A DNA stretch of 64,000 bases from Desulfofustis glycolicus DSM 9705 (GTDB lineage: Bacteria > Desulfobacterota > Desulfobulbia > Desulfobulbales > Desulfocapsaceae), in contig NZ_FQXS01000003.1 in NCBI RefSeq assembly GCF_900130015.1, positions 118,096 to 182,095 of the forward strand, written 5' to 3'. The position numbers and the translations under genes are program-made. A model generated the notes under the pieces. That model was given only the letters and a program-made list of their open reading frames with translations. It was not told the DNA's origin and searched no databases. Shown here one piece after another: positions 1 through 8,207 of this stretch (position 1 is the stretch's first letter; each line of letters starts with the position of its first letter).

Positions 1-432
1 ATCACCGACGACCTGGTCCGTCTGACCGGCGCCACCTGCCTGGACTGGCAGGGCCGACTCGAATGCTGCGGCGCCGCGCTGGCCGGTCTGAACAACGAGG
101 TCGCAGACCGTCTGCTCAACGAAAAGATAAACGGCGCCCGCGCTGCCGGTGCCGCCTTTATGGTCCCGATCTGCTCTTATTGCCACCTGCAGTTCGACAC
201 CAACCAACTGCAGGTCAGGGCCGGCGGGCCGGATTACGAGACCCTGCCGGTCCTGCTCTATCCCCAACTGCTCGGCCTCTGCCTCGGAATCGACGAGAAG
301 ATCCTTGGTATCGAGCAGAACAATACCGTCAACGACCGCGTTCTCGACCAGCTGAGGGACCTGCTCGGCCCACCGGTCGAGGATAAAAAGAAAAAGCGCC
401 GCAGCGCTAAAACAGGAACGACTCATGAGTAA
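1..432 (+). CDS. hdrB: HdrB-like heterodisulfide reductase subunit B, C-terminal part (cut by window start)
   Basis: The frame is open from base 1, so the N-terminus lies outside the window; 143 residues are visible. It shows the second cysteine-rich (CCG) domain of HdrB: an LECCGAAL segment followed about 35 residues later by CSYCHLQFD, and the LPVLLYPQLLGLCLGI stretch typical of HdrB C-termini. In the family this domain helps bind the non-cubane iron-sulfur cluster that works on disulfides or passes electrons in Hdr complexes. The tail is lysine-rich. The stop codon overlaps the start of cooC by 8 bases, so the two are translationally coupled. It is a different gene from the complete hdrB at 54198-55061. 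The remaining subunits presumably lie to the left. Family assignment is firm; the partner enzyme is inference. Confidence 0.8.
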   Translation: MTDDLVRLTGATCLDWQGRLECCGAALAGLNNEVADRLLNEKINGARAAGAAFMVPICSYCHLQFDTNQLQVRAGGPDYETLPVLLYPQLLGLCLGIDEKILGIEQNNTVNDRVLDQLRDLLGPPVEDKKKKRRSAKTGTTHE

Positions 433-1183
433 AATCATCGCTTTTGCCGGTAAAGGCGGCGTTGGCAAGACCACCGTGGCCGCCCTGGTCATCCGTCATC
501 TTGCCAACAGCGGCCAGACACCGATTCTCGCCGTGGACGCCGACCCGAACAGCAACCTCGGCGAGACCCTCGGCCTTGCAGTGCCGACCACCATCGGCGA
601 CATCAGGGAAACCTTCATGCGCGACCCGCAGGGCGTGCCATCCGGCATGGATAAGGCCATCTACCTGGAGACCCTGGTCGAGCAGGCCCTGATCGAGCAG
701 CCGTCGTTCGATCTGCTGGTCATGGGCCGCCAGGAAGGACAAGGATGCTACTGCATGGTCAACAACATCCTCAACCGCTTTACCGATCGACTGGCCGGCA
801 GCTATCGCTACATGGTGGTCGATAACGAAGCCGGCATGGAACACTTGAGCCGGCGGACAAGCGGCCGGGTCGACAACCTCTACCTGGTCACCGACTACTC
901 CCTGCGCGGATTGAGGGCCGTCGGCCGAATCAATGCGATGCTTGACAGCCTCAAACTACAGGTGCAGGATCTCGGCATCGTCGTCACCCGGGCACCCACG
1001 CAACTCAATGACACCTTCCTCAGGGAAGCGGAAGAGATCGGGCTGCCCATTGTCGGGATCATTCCGGACGATCCGGCCCTACTCGATTTCGATATGGAAA
1101 AACGCTCACTGCTGGAATTGCCCGATGACTCACCGGCAGTGCAGGCCGTCGACCGCCTGCTCGCCGCCACCTGCCCGGCCTGA
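425..1183 (+). CDS. cooC: CooC-type nickel-insertion ATPase for CO dehydrogenase
   Basis: This is a 252-residue MinD/ParA-type P-loop ATPase. The deviant Walker A GKGGVGKTT is at residues 9-17 and a VDADPNSNLG segment follows near 37-46. The CooC hallmark Cys-X-Cys is present as C108-Y-C110 within EGQGCYCMVN; in characterised CooC proteins this pair binds Ni or Zn at the dimer interface. In the family CooC uses ATP to help mature the nickel C-cluster of carbon monoxide dehydrogenase. The gene starts inside the 3' end of the hdrB-like gene, which places Hdr and CO dehydrogenase maturation in one transcription unit and suggests a Wood-Ljungdahl cluster to the left. No cooS or acs gene is inside the window. 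A related MinD-type ATPase is the only real alternative, and the CYC motif argues against it. Confidence 0.88.
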   Translation: MSKIIAFAGKGGVGKTTVAALVIRHLANSGQTPILAVDADPNSNLGETLGLAVPTTIGDIRETFMRDPQGVPSGMDKAIYLETLVEQALIEQPSFDLLVMGRQEGQGCYCMVNNILNRFTDRLAGSYRYMVVDNEAGMEHLSRRTSGRVDNLYLVTDYSLRGLRAVGRINAMLDSLKLQVQDLGIVVTRAPTQLNDTFLREAEEIGLPIVGIIPDDPALLDFDMEKRSLLELPDDSPAVQAVDRLLAATCPA

Positions 1184-1233
1184 AAGCCGTCCATAATAAC
1201 GGATTACCGGCACGTCGCCGGGAGGAAAAGCCC

Positions 1234-1449
1234 ATGGGAGAACAGGTCACCGTCTTTGCCGCCTACCCCTTCAAGGTCGGCCAAAAAATCCGGATCGAAG
1301 GTTCCCGGAGAGGGGGCGATTGGGAGGTCATCGGCGTCGACGAACACACCGTCACGCTGCGTTGCCCCATTTCCAAACGAGAATTCACGTGGCCGATCTT
1401 CTGCTATCACGTCGCCGACGAAGCAGACGCCGCGTGGCCGAAGCCCTGA
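1234..1449 (+). CDS. Small protein of unknown function downstream of cooC
   Basis: A 71-residue protein with a good RBS (GGGAGGAAAAG) 5 bases before the ATG. It has no signal peptide or membrane segment. The sequence reads like a compact beta-rich fold (VGQKIRIEGSRRGGDW, then a VTLRCPISKREFTW stretch) with a short acidic tail. I do not recognise the family. It follows cooC by 50 bases on the same strand and is likely co-transcribed with it, so an accessory role in the same maturation or Hdr unit is possible but unproven. Reality as a gene is supported by the RBS and the position, not by homology. Confidence 0.6.
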   Translation: MGEQVTVFAAYPFKVGQKIRIEGSRRGGDWEVIGVDEHTVTLRCPISKREFTWPIFCYHVADEADAAWPKP

Positions 1450-1480
1450 AAGTAATGGGGTGTTTTATCACTACCCCCCG

Positions 1481-1502
1481 ATGACGGGACGTCACAACGA
1501 AC
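1481..1502 (-). repeat. Dispersed repeat family B, copy 1
   Basis: These 22 bases are the exact reverse complement of 62234-62255, more than 60 kb away. The element contains a TGACG/CGTCA inverted repeat and sits between the convergent small gene and aspartate kinase gene. Further related copies are at 62080-62136 and 62207-62263. Confidence 0.7.
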
Positions 1503-1556
1503 CCTGAAAACCAGACTACGGGCTTCCCCGCGCTTAACGAGGTAATCGCAATCAGT

Positions 1557-2942
1557 TCACATGCACAGCGCGGCGTGCAGCGCCCGCTGGGCGTCTGCAA
1601 ACTCCTTACGCTCGACGACGAACTGCATATTGGTCTGGCGAGTGGTCTGCGACACCGCCAGTATATTGATCCCTTTGCTGGCTAGGGCTTGCGCCCCCTT
1701 GGCCAGGATACCGGGCTGACCGATATTGGAACCAATAGCACAGACGATGGCCACCGGCCGACTGGTCACCGTCTCGAACAGATCACTCAATTCGGCAATC
1801 AAGTGCGGCGAACTGTCTTTTTCGGCAATGATCAGATCGATGGTATTGGCGTTTGTCATCTTGCTGATATAAGAAACCTGATGTCGGGCCACTACCTCCA
1901 TAATCCAGCCGTCGAAACCGACTTCGCCGACCATCCGGGCATCGTGGATGACCAGACAGAGAACATGATCCGAACCGGTAACGATCTCAACTTTTGATTT
2001 TGGAGCAATAAAGTCGTTGGTGATGAGTGTTCCGGGATGATCCGGGTCGAAGGCATTTTTCACCCGGATCGGTATCGATTTCGTTTCCAGCGGTTTCGAC
2101 GCCTTCGGATGGATGGCCTCCATGCCCACATCGGCCAGCTGATCGGCAACATCGTAGTTGGTGTTGCACACCGGATGGGCGTTTTCGGCACCGATGACCA
2201 GCGGATCTCCGGAACAGAGGTGGTATTCCTTGTGAATAATCGCCTCGGCGGCGCCGAGCAGCACGGCGACCTTGGAAAAGGTCACCTCAGAATAGCCGCG
2301 GTCGAATTCGCGCATGATGCCTTCCGTGCCTTTGGTGTAGCCGGTGGCAAAACAGACGGTCGAGAACGGGTCGATCTCGTCGAAGCAATCCTTGATCCGT
2401 TGGTCGATGGTCAACTGCCGCCCGTCATCCCAACCGCTCAGGTCGACATAGGTCGAATCGTAACCGAGATTTTTCAGGATATTGGCGGAATTGAAGGCAC
2501 TGTGCATCTCGCCGAGCGAGGCCAGCAGCTCGCGTGCCGCCAGCAGGAGCTCGGTGCGGGTGACATAGCCGGAGGCTAGCACGTTTTCCATGCTGCGCAG
2601 GATGTTGATCGACAGATCGATCCTGTCGCCGATGAAATCGTTGGCCTCGGCCAGGCTGAGACCCGCCGGCACCAGACTTTCGTTGATCTCGATCAGGCGA
2701 TCGCGCAAGGCCAGCATCTTGCGGGGATAGTTCTCCTGGTCCTCGAAGAGTTTGTAGATCCCCGGCTGGCCGGTCTTCTTGTGTTCGAGCAGATCATTGG
2801 TCACTCCGGCGTAGGCGGATACCACGTACACCCGACCATAAATATCATCTTCTTTGCGCAGGATGATATTTTTCAATATCTCCTGAAAACGAGCCATCGA
2901 GGTACCGCCTATTTTCTCAACACGAAGGTTATGCCGTTTCAT
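1557..2942 (-). CDS. Aspartate kinase (KIGGTSM type)
   Basis: Aspartate kinase phosphorylates L-aspartate with ATP, the first step to lysine, threonine, methionine and also ectoine. The chosen ATG at 2942 gives 461 residues; an upstream TTG at 3011 would add 23 residues that do not look like family sequence, while a purine-rich AGCGGA precedes the ATG. The N-terminal nucleotide-binding motif reads VEKIGGTSM rather than the more common VKFGGTSV, and the protein ends in two ACT-type regions (KVEIVTGSDHVLCLVIHD and the region around AIGSNIGQPG). From memory the KIGGTSM variant is typical of the ectoine-associated (Ask_Ect) subgroup, yet no ectABC genes are nearby. It is a single-gene unit divergent from the histidine kinase at 3392. 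Activity assignment is firm; the ectoine link is only a subgroup resemblance. Confidence 0.88.
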   Translation of the reverse strand: MKRHNLRVEKIGGTSMARFQEILKNIILRKEDDIYGRVYVVSAYAGVTNDLLEHKKTGQPGIYKLFEDQENYPRKMLALRDRLIEINESLVPAGLSLAEANDFIGDRIDLSINILRSMENVLASGYVTRTELLLAARELLASLGEMHSAFNSANILKNLGYDSTYVDLSGWDDGRQLTIDQRIKDCFDEIDPFSTVCFATGYTKGTEGIMREFDRGYSEVTFSKVAVLLGAAEAIIHKEYHLCSGDPLVIGAENAHPVCNTNYDVADQLADVGMEAIHPKASKPLETKSIPIRVKNAFDPDHPGTLITNDFIAPKSKVEIVTGSDHVLCLVIHDARMVGEVGFDGWIMEVVARHQVSYISKMTNANTIDLIIAEKDSSPHLIAELSDLFETVTSRPVAIVCAIGSNIGQPGILAKGAQALASKGINILAVSQTTRQTNMQFVVERKEFADAQRALHAALCM

Positions 2943-3391
2943 TGTCGTTCCGCTCACTTCATTGGGGAACCTTGAGATATTGCCACTTCGCTCAAACTCA
3001 TCGTTGCGCAATTCAATTTTATCCTCGGAATATCATGAATATACCTGCGGAAAAAATTTTCTTGCGCGCCTCGATGTTGAACAAAATTTCGATTTTTTCA
3101 AGCTTCCCATTGATTATGGTAGTTCACCCCGAGACGCAGTCGGCTTTTATCTGCCTGGTGAGAAGCGATTCCGGGGAAAATCAAAGCACAGGACCCGAAC
3201 CGATGATGGACGGGATTTTTCGAACCTAGCCGAAAAGCGCTTCGAGAACAACTGATTTTGCTTTTTGCACCGACGAGCACTATGCTGTATGCAAAATACC
3301 CGGCATTGCGCCGCACCGCCGGCCACCGGGCCGGCATCGGCAGAGAACGTCCGGTCTGCCCGGCAAAGTCGGTCGTTTCTGGGGAATCCCT
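2943..3391. other. 449-base divergent intergenic region, ask / histidine kinase
   Basis: This gap separates the divergent aspartate kinase and histidine kinase genes and must hold both promoters. I see AT-rich stretches near 3010-3120 and 3250-3300, including a TTTTTGCA and TGCAAAAT inverted pair around 3262-3297, but no promoter match I would defend and no convincing small gene. Confidence 0.4.
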
Positions 3392-4780
3392 ATGTTCTGG
3401 AGTTTTTTGCTCTACTTGTTCTACGGCCTGTCCTTCTTTACGCTTGGCGTGGCAATCCTGTCCCGGGATGTTCGCTTCAGCCAACTGGCCATTGCCAAAA
3501 TTCTCTGGTTGCTCGCCACCTTCGGTATCGTCCACGGTTTTCACGAATGGCTTGAACTGCTCGACCTGCTCGACCTCGAATTGCAGGGTCCAGTCTTTTC
3601 CCTGTTCAGGTTGATTGTCGTCAGCATCTCTTTCTTCTGCCTGCTTTACTTCGGCCTTTTTCTCAACCTGATCACCATCTCCGGTGAACAAGCCCTGCAG
3701 ACCACCGCTCAGGCAATCAAAGCCCTGATCGGCGGCTGTGCCCTTACCCTGGTCGGCACCGCCATCTATCTGGATCTTTCAGGCGGCTCGGATATCACCA
3801 TTCGCCGGATGATCGCCTTTCCCGGTGGACTGTTGGCCGGTGTCGGCCTGATCGCCTACTCTAGAACCGTTCGTCCCTATTCCGACGGTGTCGCCAGGAA
3901 CTTCGTGTTGGCCGGCAGTTTCATGATCTGTTACGCGGTGTTTACCGGCCTCTTTCCTTCTACCGCGACAATTCCCGGTATCGGTCTGCAGGTGATCGTT
4001 CTGCGCGGCATCAGCGCCCTGCTGATCATGTATTTCACCATTCGCGCGCTGTCGGTCTTCAACCTGGAGCAGCACATGCAAATACAGGACAAATTGCTGC
4101 GTTTCTCAGAATCGGAAAAGCTGGCCTCAATGGGTTTCCTGGCAGCAGGCATTGCCCACGAGATCAACAACCCCCTGACCAACGCCTCACTCAACCTGGA
4201 AATGCTCAAGGACCTCATCAAAAGAGAGCCGAAAACCGAACGCAAACTCGCCGCCATCGAACGCAACATCGAACGCGCCTCACGTATCGCCCGGGAGCTG
4301 CTTCATTTTTCTCGGGAGAAACAAACCGTCATGGAAGCGGTCGATCTCAACCAGGTCATCGAGGGCACCCTGCACCTGATTAAAAACCATCAGCTCAGTT
4401 CGATCATCCATTTCTCCCCCCGGGACATCCCTTCCATCCGCGGCATCCCCTGGAAACTGGAGGAAGTCTTCATCAATCTGCTGATGAACAGCCTGGACGC
4501 CTGTACCGCAGGGGACCGGATCGACGTCGAGACCTGTTACAATTGCCCCAGGGTCATGGTCATCATCTCCGACACCGGACACGGCATCGCCGAAGAACAT
4601 CGGCGCAAGGTGTTCGACCCGTTCTATACCACCAAGGAGATCGGCAAGGGCACCGGACTCGGCCTGTCGGTCTGCTATACAATCATCAAACAACATAACG
4701 GCGACATTTCGCTGATGAGCAGCGAACATGGCGGCGCCGTCGTTACCATCACCTTGCCGGAGACATCCCATGACCACTGA
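3392..4780 (+). CDS. Membrane-bound sensor histidine kinase
   Basis: A 462-residue kinase. About the first 220 residues form a membrane domain with roughly seven hydrophobic segments (the first starts at residue 2, FWSFLLYLFYGLSFFTLG), resembling integral-membrane sensing domains of the MASE/7TM kind rather than a periplasmic sensor loop. A HisKA dimerisation domain follows, with phospho-acceptor H256 in AHEINNPL, then an HATPase domain with an N box (INLLMNSLDAC), a G1 box (DTGHGIAEEH) and a GTGLGLSV G2 motif. The coding end overlaps the response regulator start by 11 bases, so the two form a translationally coupled two-component pair. The ligand is unknown; a membrane-embedded or lipophilic signal is the natural guess from the topology. 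ATG at 3392 is preceded by CTGGGGAA. Confidence 0.92.
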   Translation: MFWSFLLYLFYGLSFFTLGVAILSRDVRFSQLAIAKILWLLATFGIVHGFHEWLELLDLLDLELQGPVFSLFRLIVVSISFFCLLYFGLFLNLITISGEQALQTTAQAIKALIGGCALTLVGTAIYLDLSGGSDITIRRMIAFPGGLLAGVGLIAYSRTVRPYSDGVARNFVLAGSFMICYAVFTGLFPSTATIPGIGLQVIVLRGISALLIMYFTIRALSVFNLEQHMQIQDKLLRFSESEKLASMGFLAAGIAHEINNPLTNASLNLEMLKDLIKREPKTERKLAAIERNIERASRIARELLHFSREKQTVMEAVDLNQVIEGTLHLIKNHQLSSIIHFSPRDIPSIRGIPWKLEEVFINLLMNSLDACTAGDRIDVETCYNCPRVMVIISDTGHGIAEEHRRKVFDPFYTTKEIGKGTGLGLSVCYTIIKQHNGDISLMSSEHGGAVVTITLPETSHDH

Positions 4781-5426
4781 AACAATCATCGTTGTCGATG
4801 ACGATCGTGACCTTCGCGAAGGTATCGTCGAAATCCTCACCGGCGACGGATTCACGGCCATCGGCTGTGAAACGGCGGAGGCGGCGCTCAGCGCCATCAA
4901 ACTGCATCGGCCGCAGGTCATTATCGTGGACAACATGATGCCCGGCATGGGCGGCATGTCGTTGATGCCGGTCGTCAAACGTGATTACCCGGGTGTGAAG
5001 ATCATTATGATCACCGCCTTCTCCACCGTCGATAATGCGGTCGCCGCGATGAAAAGCGGAGCCGACGACTACCTGGCCAAACCCTTCAAGCGCGACGATC
5101 TGCTGATGGCAGTCAAACGAAGCCTCGAATCGCTCAGATTCGAAGAGCAGCTGACCGATCCCTGCCTGGATGAAGCACTGTCCTGTCTGTCCAACCAGAT
5201 CAGGCGCCAGATCCTGGCAACACTCTCCACGCAGGGGAAAATGCGGTTCATGGACATCACCCGATATCTGGGTATCAGCGATCACACCAAGGTCAATTTT
5301 CATCTCAAGAATCTGCGCAGCAACAATCTGATCACTCAGGATCGGGGGAAAGCGTACCTGCTGACGGCGCAAGGAGAGAAGATGGTCGGCTGCCTCGACC
5401 TGCTCTCCCGGAAATTTTCTAGTTGA
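4770..5426 (+). CDS. Response regulator with ArsR-like winged-helix output
   Basis: A 218-residue regulator. Residues 1-120 form a CheY-like receiver with acidic residues D10-D12, phospho-acceptor D54 in IIVDNMMPGM and the conserved lysine K104 in LAKPF. The C-terminal part (about 128-215) is neither an OmpR, NarL nor Fis domain. It resembles an ArsR/HTH_20 winged helix: CLSNQIRRQILATLS, then a DITRYLGISDHTKVNFHLKN recognition-helix region and LLTAQGEKM. ArsR-like output domains are uncommon in response regulators, so the DNA-binding mode is probably that of a dimeric winged helix sensing phosphorylation rather than metal. It starts inside the kinase gene, and its cognate kinase is the neighbour. 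Targets are not evident; no nearby gene shows an obvious site. Confidence 0.88.
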   Translation: MTTETIIVVDDDRDLREGIVEILTGDGFTAIGCETAEAALSAIKLHRPQVIIVDNMMPGMGGMSLMPVVKRDYPGVKIIMITAFSTVDNAVAAMKSGADDYLAKPFKRDDLLMAVKRSLESLRFEEQLTDPCLDEALSCLSNQIRRQILATLSTQGKMRFMDITRYLGISDHTKVNFHLKNLRSNNLITQDRGKAYLLTAQGEKMVGCLDLLSRKFSS

Positions 5427-5493
5427 ATCCCTCAGCATGAGGTAACGACGAACACTTACAAACACCGGGATTGCCGGCACGATTGGTCCGTTA

Positions 5494-5535
5494 AAAGTGA
5501 GCGCGGGACAGGTTAAATCCTGTCCCGCCGTTGGC
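5494..5535 (+). repeat. Dispersed inverted repeat family A, copy 1
   Basis: A near-perfect palindrome: CGGGACAGG at 5504-5512 and CCTGTCCCG at 5519-5527 with a six-base AT loop, flanked by AAAAGTGAGCG on the left and CCGTTGGCTG on the right. It lies between the convergent response regulator and Old Yellow Enzyme genes. Related copies are at 16737-16771, 16779-16815 and, inverted, 62031-62071. It may also act as a bidirectional terminator hairpin. Confidence 0.75.
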
Positions 5536-5552
5536 TGAGATGCGGTTGGCCG

Positions 5553-6641
5553 TCAGCCCTGGTAAGGGGGATAATCCGTGTAGCCTTCCGGGCCGGGCGT
5601 GTACCAGCGCGACATATCTTCGTATAGCGCCAGTGGCCAGCCATGCCGCAGCCGTTCCACCAAATCCGGGTTGGTAATAAAGGGTCGCCCAAACGCGGCA
5701 ATATCGGCTAGGCCGGAAGTCAACCGCTGCTTGGCACCCTCTTTATCATATCCGCAATTACCGACAATCGTGCCGTTATAGATGGTGCGAAACTCGGCGA
5801 GGGTCATCGGCTCACCCTTGCCGTGAAAACCGAAGGCCAGGCCATCCATGATATGGAGGTAGGCCAGGTTGAACCGGCTGAGTTCACGTACGGCAAAGAG
5901 ATACGTCTCCCGAAAATCGTCACTGCCCATATCGTTGAATACCCCATTGGGCGACAATCGCACCCCAACCCGCTGTGACGGCCAGACCTCGGTAACGGCG
6001 GCAAGCACTTCAGCCAGGAATCGAAACCGGTTCTCCAGCGAACCACCATACTGGTCGTCACGCCGATTCGTTTTGCTGTCGAGAAACTGATTGAGCAGAT
6101 AGCCGTTGGCGCAGTGCACTTCGATACCGTCAAAACCGGCCTGGCGGGCATAGACCGCCGCCTGCCGGTAATCAGCCACCGTCGCTTCGATTTCCGCTAC
6201 GCTCATCGGCCGGGGCGTCTCGTAATCTTTTTTCCCCTGCGGGGTCCGAATCTGATCGCCGTTGAGCTCCACGGCCGAGGCGGAAACCGGCAGGTCGCCA
6301 CCGTGAAAGTCGCTGTGCGACGCCCTGCCGCAATGCCAGAGCTGCAGAAACAGCGCCGCGCCGGTCGGCTTGATCCGCTCGGTAACCACCCGCCACCCCG
6401 CCGCCATCTCCGGGGTATAAATGCCGGGCGAACCGATCCAGCCGATCCCCTGACGAGAAACCACCGTCGCCTCGGTGATAATCAGTCCGGCCGAGGCGCG
6501 CTGGGCATAATGTTCGGCCATCAACTCGTTGGCCACCCGGCTGTCACCTGCCCGGCCTCGGGTCATCGGCGCCATGGCGATCCGGTTCTTCAGTTGAAGA
6601 TCACCGAGTTGATAGGGTTGAAATAAGATCGATGCATCCAT
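5553..6641 (-). CDS. Old Yellow Enzyme family alkene reductase (NemA-like)
   Basis: A 362-residue FMN-dependent flavoprotein that, in this family, reduces activated C=C bonds of enones, maleimides or nitro compounds with NAD(P)H. The N-terminus LFQPYQLGDLQLKNRIAMAP is typical. The substrate-activating pair and proton donor are present in the usual H-x2-N-x-Y arrangement: H176, N179 and Y181 in EVHCANGYLLNQF. A GGSLENRFRF phosphate-binding segment and the C-terminal FGRPFITNPDL complete the TIM barrel. Cysteine follows the catalytic histidine where most relatives have glycine. The RBS AGGAGGG lies 4 bases before the ATG. It stands alone, convergent with the two-component pair, so the physiological substrate cannot be inferred. 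Length matches the family. Confidence 0.92.
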   Translation of the reverse strand: MDASILFQPYQLGDLQLKNRIAMAPMTRGRAGDSRVANELMAEHYAQRASAGLIITEATVVSRQGIGWIGSPGIYTPEMAAGWRVVTERIKPTGAALFLQLWHCGRASHSDFHGGDLPVSASAVELNGDQIRTPQGKKDYETPRPMSVAEIEATVADYRQAAVYARQAGFDGIEVHCANGYLLNQFLDSKTNRRDDQYGGSLENRFRFLAEVLAAVTEVWPSQRVGVRLSPNGVFNDMGSDDFRETYLFAVRELSRFNLAYLHIMDGLAFGFHGKGEPMTLAEFRTIYNGTIVGNCGYDKEGAKQRLTSGLADIAAFGRPFITNPDLVERLRHGWPLALYEDMSRWYTPGPEGYTDYPPYQG

Positions 6642-6877
6642 AAGCCCTCCTGTTGAGCAGATAGTTTGATTTTCGTACTGCGCAACAAACTATAATACGC
6701 CTTGGTGAAAATGGTGCAGGGCAGCGCCATTTGATCAACTCCCGGCAATAAGCTGTGAAGTATTGTTCACAAGATTCCTCCTTTTTGTTGATATGTTTCA
6801 TCTGGAACCATTATCAATTTGCTCCTACACTGTTACCATCACCAATCGCTCCATCACCCCAAACAACGGAGGAACCA

Positions 6878-7906
6878 ATGTACAAGACAGGACTTTTGAC
6901 CATCGCAGGCATGTTCGCCCTGGCCGGCAGTGCCGTTGCCGCAGACCAGATTCTCACGACCGGCAAGACGGCCGGCCCGATCATCCTCGACGGTATGGCC
7001 GATGCCGCCTGGCAAAACGCCACACCGATCACTGTCACCCTGGACAATCTCCCCTATGAGCCGGATAACGGCTACGAGGGGATGCGCGAGACCGATGTGG
7101 TCATCAAATCACTCTATGACGACACCAATATCTACTTCCTGATCACCTATAAAGATCCGACCAAAAGCCTCGAGCGTTTTCCGTGGGTCAAGCAGGCCGA
7201 CGGCAGTTGGAAGAAGCTGGCCAACAAGGACAGCACCGGCCATGACAACACCTATTACGAGGACAAACTAGCGCTGTTCTGGGACATCAACACCCCGGGG
7301 TTCGCCGAGGAAGGCTGCATGATCTCCTGCCATCTCGATGAACCCGGCGACACCTCGGCCGGCCGCAAATATACCGCCGCCGAGGGACAGACCATCGATA
7401 TGTGGCACGCCAAATACGTACGGACCCTGCCGATGGGCATGTTCGACGATCAGTATGTCGATCACAACACCGACCCGAAACAAAATGCCGGCTGGGGACG
7501 CAAAAGTGACACCGGCAAAGGCGGCTACCAGAACAACGACAATGGCGACAAGAGTGCACCGGCCTTCATGAACCTCAATCCCAACGAAGACGACCAATAC
7601 TATATCATTCCAAGCAAAAAGGTTCCCTTCGTCGACACGTTCAAGGAAGGGGACATCGTGCCCGGCATCGACATCATGCCGATGATGGGCGGTCGCGCCG
7701 ACATCCTGGCTCGTAATCATTACGATAACGGGACCTGGACCCTGGAGGTCGTCCGGGCGCTGAAAACGGAAGGTGAAAACGTCGATACCCAGGACGTGCA
7801 GTTCTCCGACCGCTCCAAAAGCTACCCGTTCGGTATCGCCGTCTTCGACAACTCACAGATCAACCATCTCTTTCACTTAGAGACGCTGGAGCTGAAGTTC
7901 AAATAA
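6878..7906 (+). CDS. Exported ethylbenzene-dehydrogenase-related haem-binding protein
   Basis: A 342-residue protein with a clear Sec signal peptide (positive MYK, hydrophobic 5-20, cleavage near AVAA-D). The mature part fits the EB_dh domain, a beta-sandwich b-type cytochrome fold also found in the gamma subunits of ethylbenzene and DMSO dehydrogenases: GPIILDGMADAAWQNATP, a YFLITYKDP strand and a C-terminal FGIAVFDNSQ. A Cys-x3-Cys-His motif occurs as C147, C151, H152 (GCMISCH). That is one residue longer than the classical CxxCH haem c site and may attach a haem covalently. The RBS GGAGGAACCA precedes the ATG; an in-frame start further upstream at 6755 is rejected because it would bury the signal peptide. 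It is monocistronic and followed by a strong hairpin. It probably serves as a periplasmic electron carrier; the partner is unknown. Confidence 0.8.
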   Translation: MYKTGLLTIAGMFALAGSAVAADQILTTGKTAGPIILDGMADAAWQNATPITVTLDNLPYEPDNGYEGMRETDVVIKSLYDDTNIYFLITYKDPTKSLERFPWVKQADGSWKKLANKDSTGHDNTYYEDKLALFWDINTPGFAEEGCMISCHLDEPGDTSAGRKYTAAEGQTIDMWHAKYVRTLPMGMFDDQYVDHNTDPKQNAGWGRKSDTGKGGYQNNDNGDKSAPAFMNLNPNEDDQYYIIPSKKVPFVDTFKEGDIVPGIDIMPMMGGRADILARNHYDNGTWTLEVVRALKTEGENVDTQDVQFSDRSKSYPFGIAVFDNSQINHLFHLETLELKFK

Positions 7907-7947
7907 ATCGAAAGCGCACCACGTTCTTCTCGCCGCTCTGATCACCG

Positions 7948-7985
7948 CTTCGGCTGGGGACCGCACTACCGTTCCCCAGCCGAAG
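7948..7985 (+). terminator. Strong hairpin terminator after the EB_dh gene
   Basis: A perfect 13-bp stem, CTTCGGCTGGGGA at 7948-7960 and its complement at 7973-7985, with a 12-base loop. It is followed by a weak pyrimidine tract (CCTTTCCT). It starts 42 bases after the stop codon and isolates this gene from glpR. Confidence 0.75.
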
Positions 7986-8115
7986 CCTTTCCTGCTCCTC
8001 ACCCATCCTTTTCTTTCCGCCTAACGCAACCGACCGCCACAGCCTCAGTACCAGACCACCCGGCGCGACGAGAATAAATACTTCGACCGAGCAAACCTCC
8101 CGTGGCAACTTTCGT

Positions 8116-8143
8116 GTGAAAATTGAAATTGACAATAACGAAA
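8116..8143 (-). promoter_or_regulatory. Candidate GlpR operator upstream of glpR
   Basis: On the reverse strand these bases contain TTTCGTTATT (8143-8134) followed by ATTTTCAC (8123-8116). The same two words occur in the same order upstream of glpA (18422-18431 and 18464-18471), and ATTTTCACTTGA recurs upstream of glpD (9090-9101). Overlap with the -35 region and spacer fits repression by a DeoR-family protein. This rests on motif sharing only. Confidence 0.45.
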
Positions 8144-8157
8144 ATAACTGAAATACT
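8129..8157 (+). promoter_or_regulatory. Sigma-70-type promoter of glpR
   Basis: A TTGACA -35 box at 8129-8134 is followed by a 17-base spacer and an AATACT -10 box at 8152-8157. The start codon is 51 bases downstream of the -10 box. The spacer contains AATAACGAAA, the reverse complement of a motif upstream of glpA, so autoregulation is likely. Confidence 0.65.
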
Positions 8158-8207
8158 CTTCGAAACAGCTTTTCTCCGCGTTCGTTCACCAGTATGCAGG
8201 ATCCGCC

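Larger units (their letters stand above)
7907..8207. other. 301-base intergenic region before glpR
   Basis: It contains the hairpin terminator at 7948-7985, then about 110 bases of unremarkable sequence, then the glpR promoter and candidate operators between 8113 and 8157. No small gene was recognised. Confidence 0.5.

Noticed and set aside
6702..6718. TTGGTGAAAATGGTGCA before the EB_dh gene as a sigma-54 promoter
   Set aside because: The GG-N10-GC spacing is right but both boxes are poor, with GGTGC in place of TTGC; too weak to annotate.
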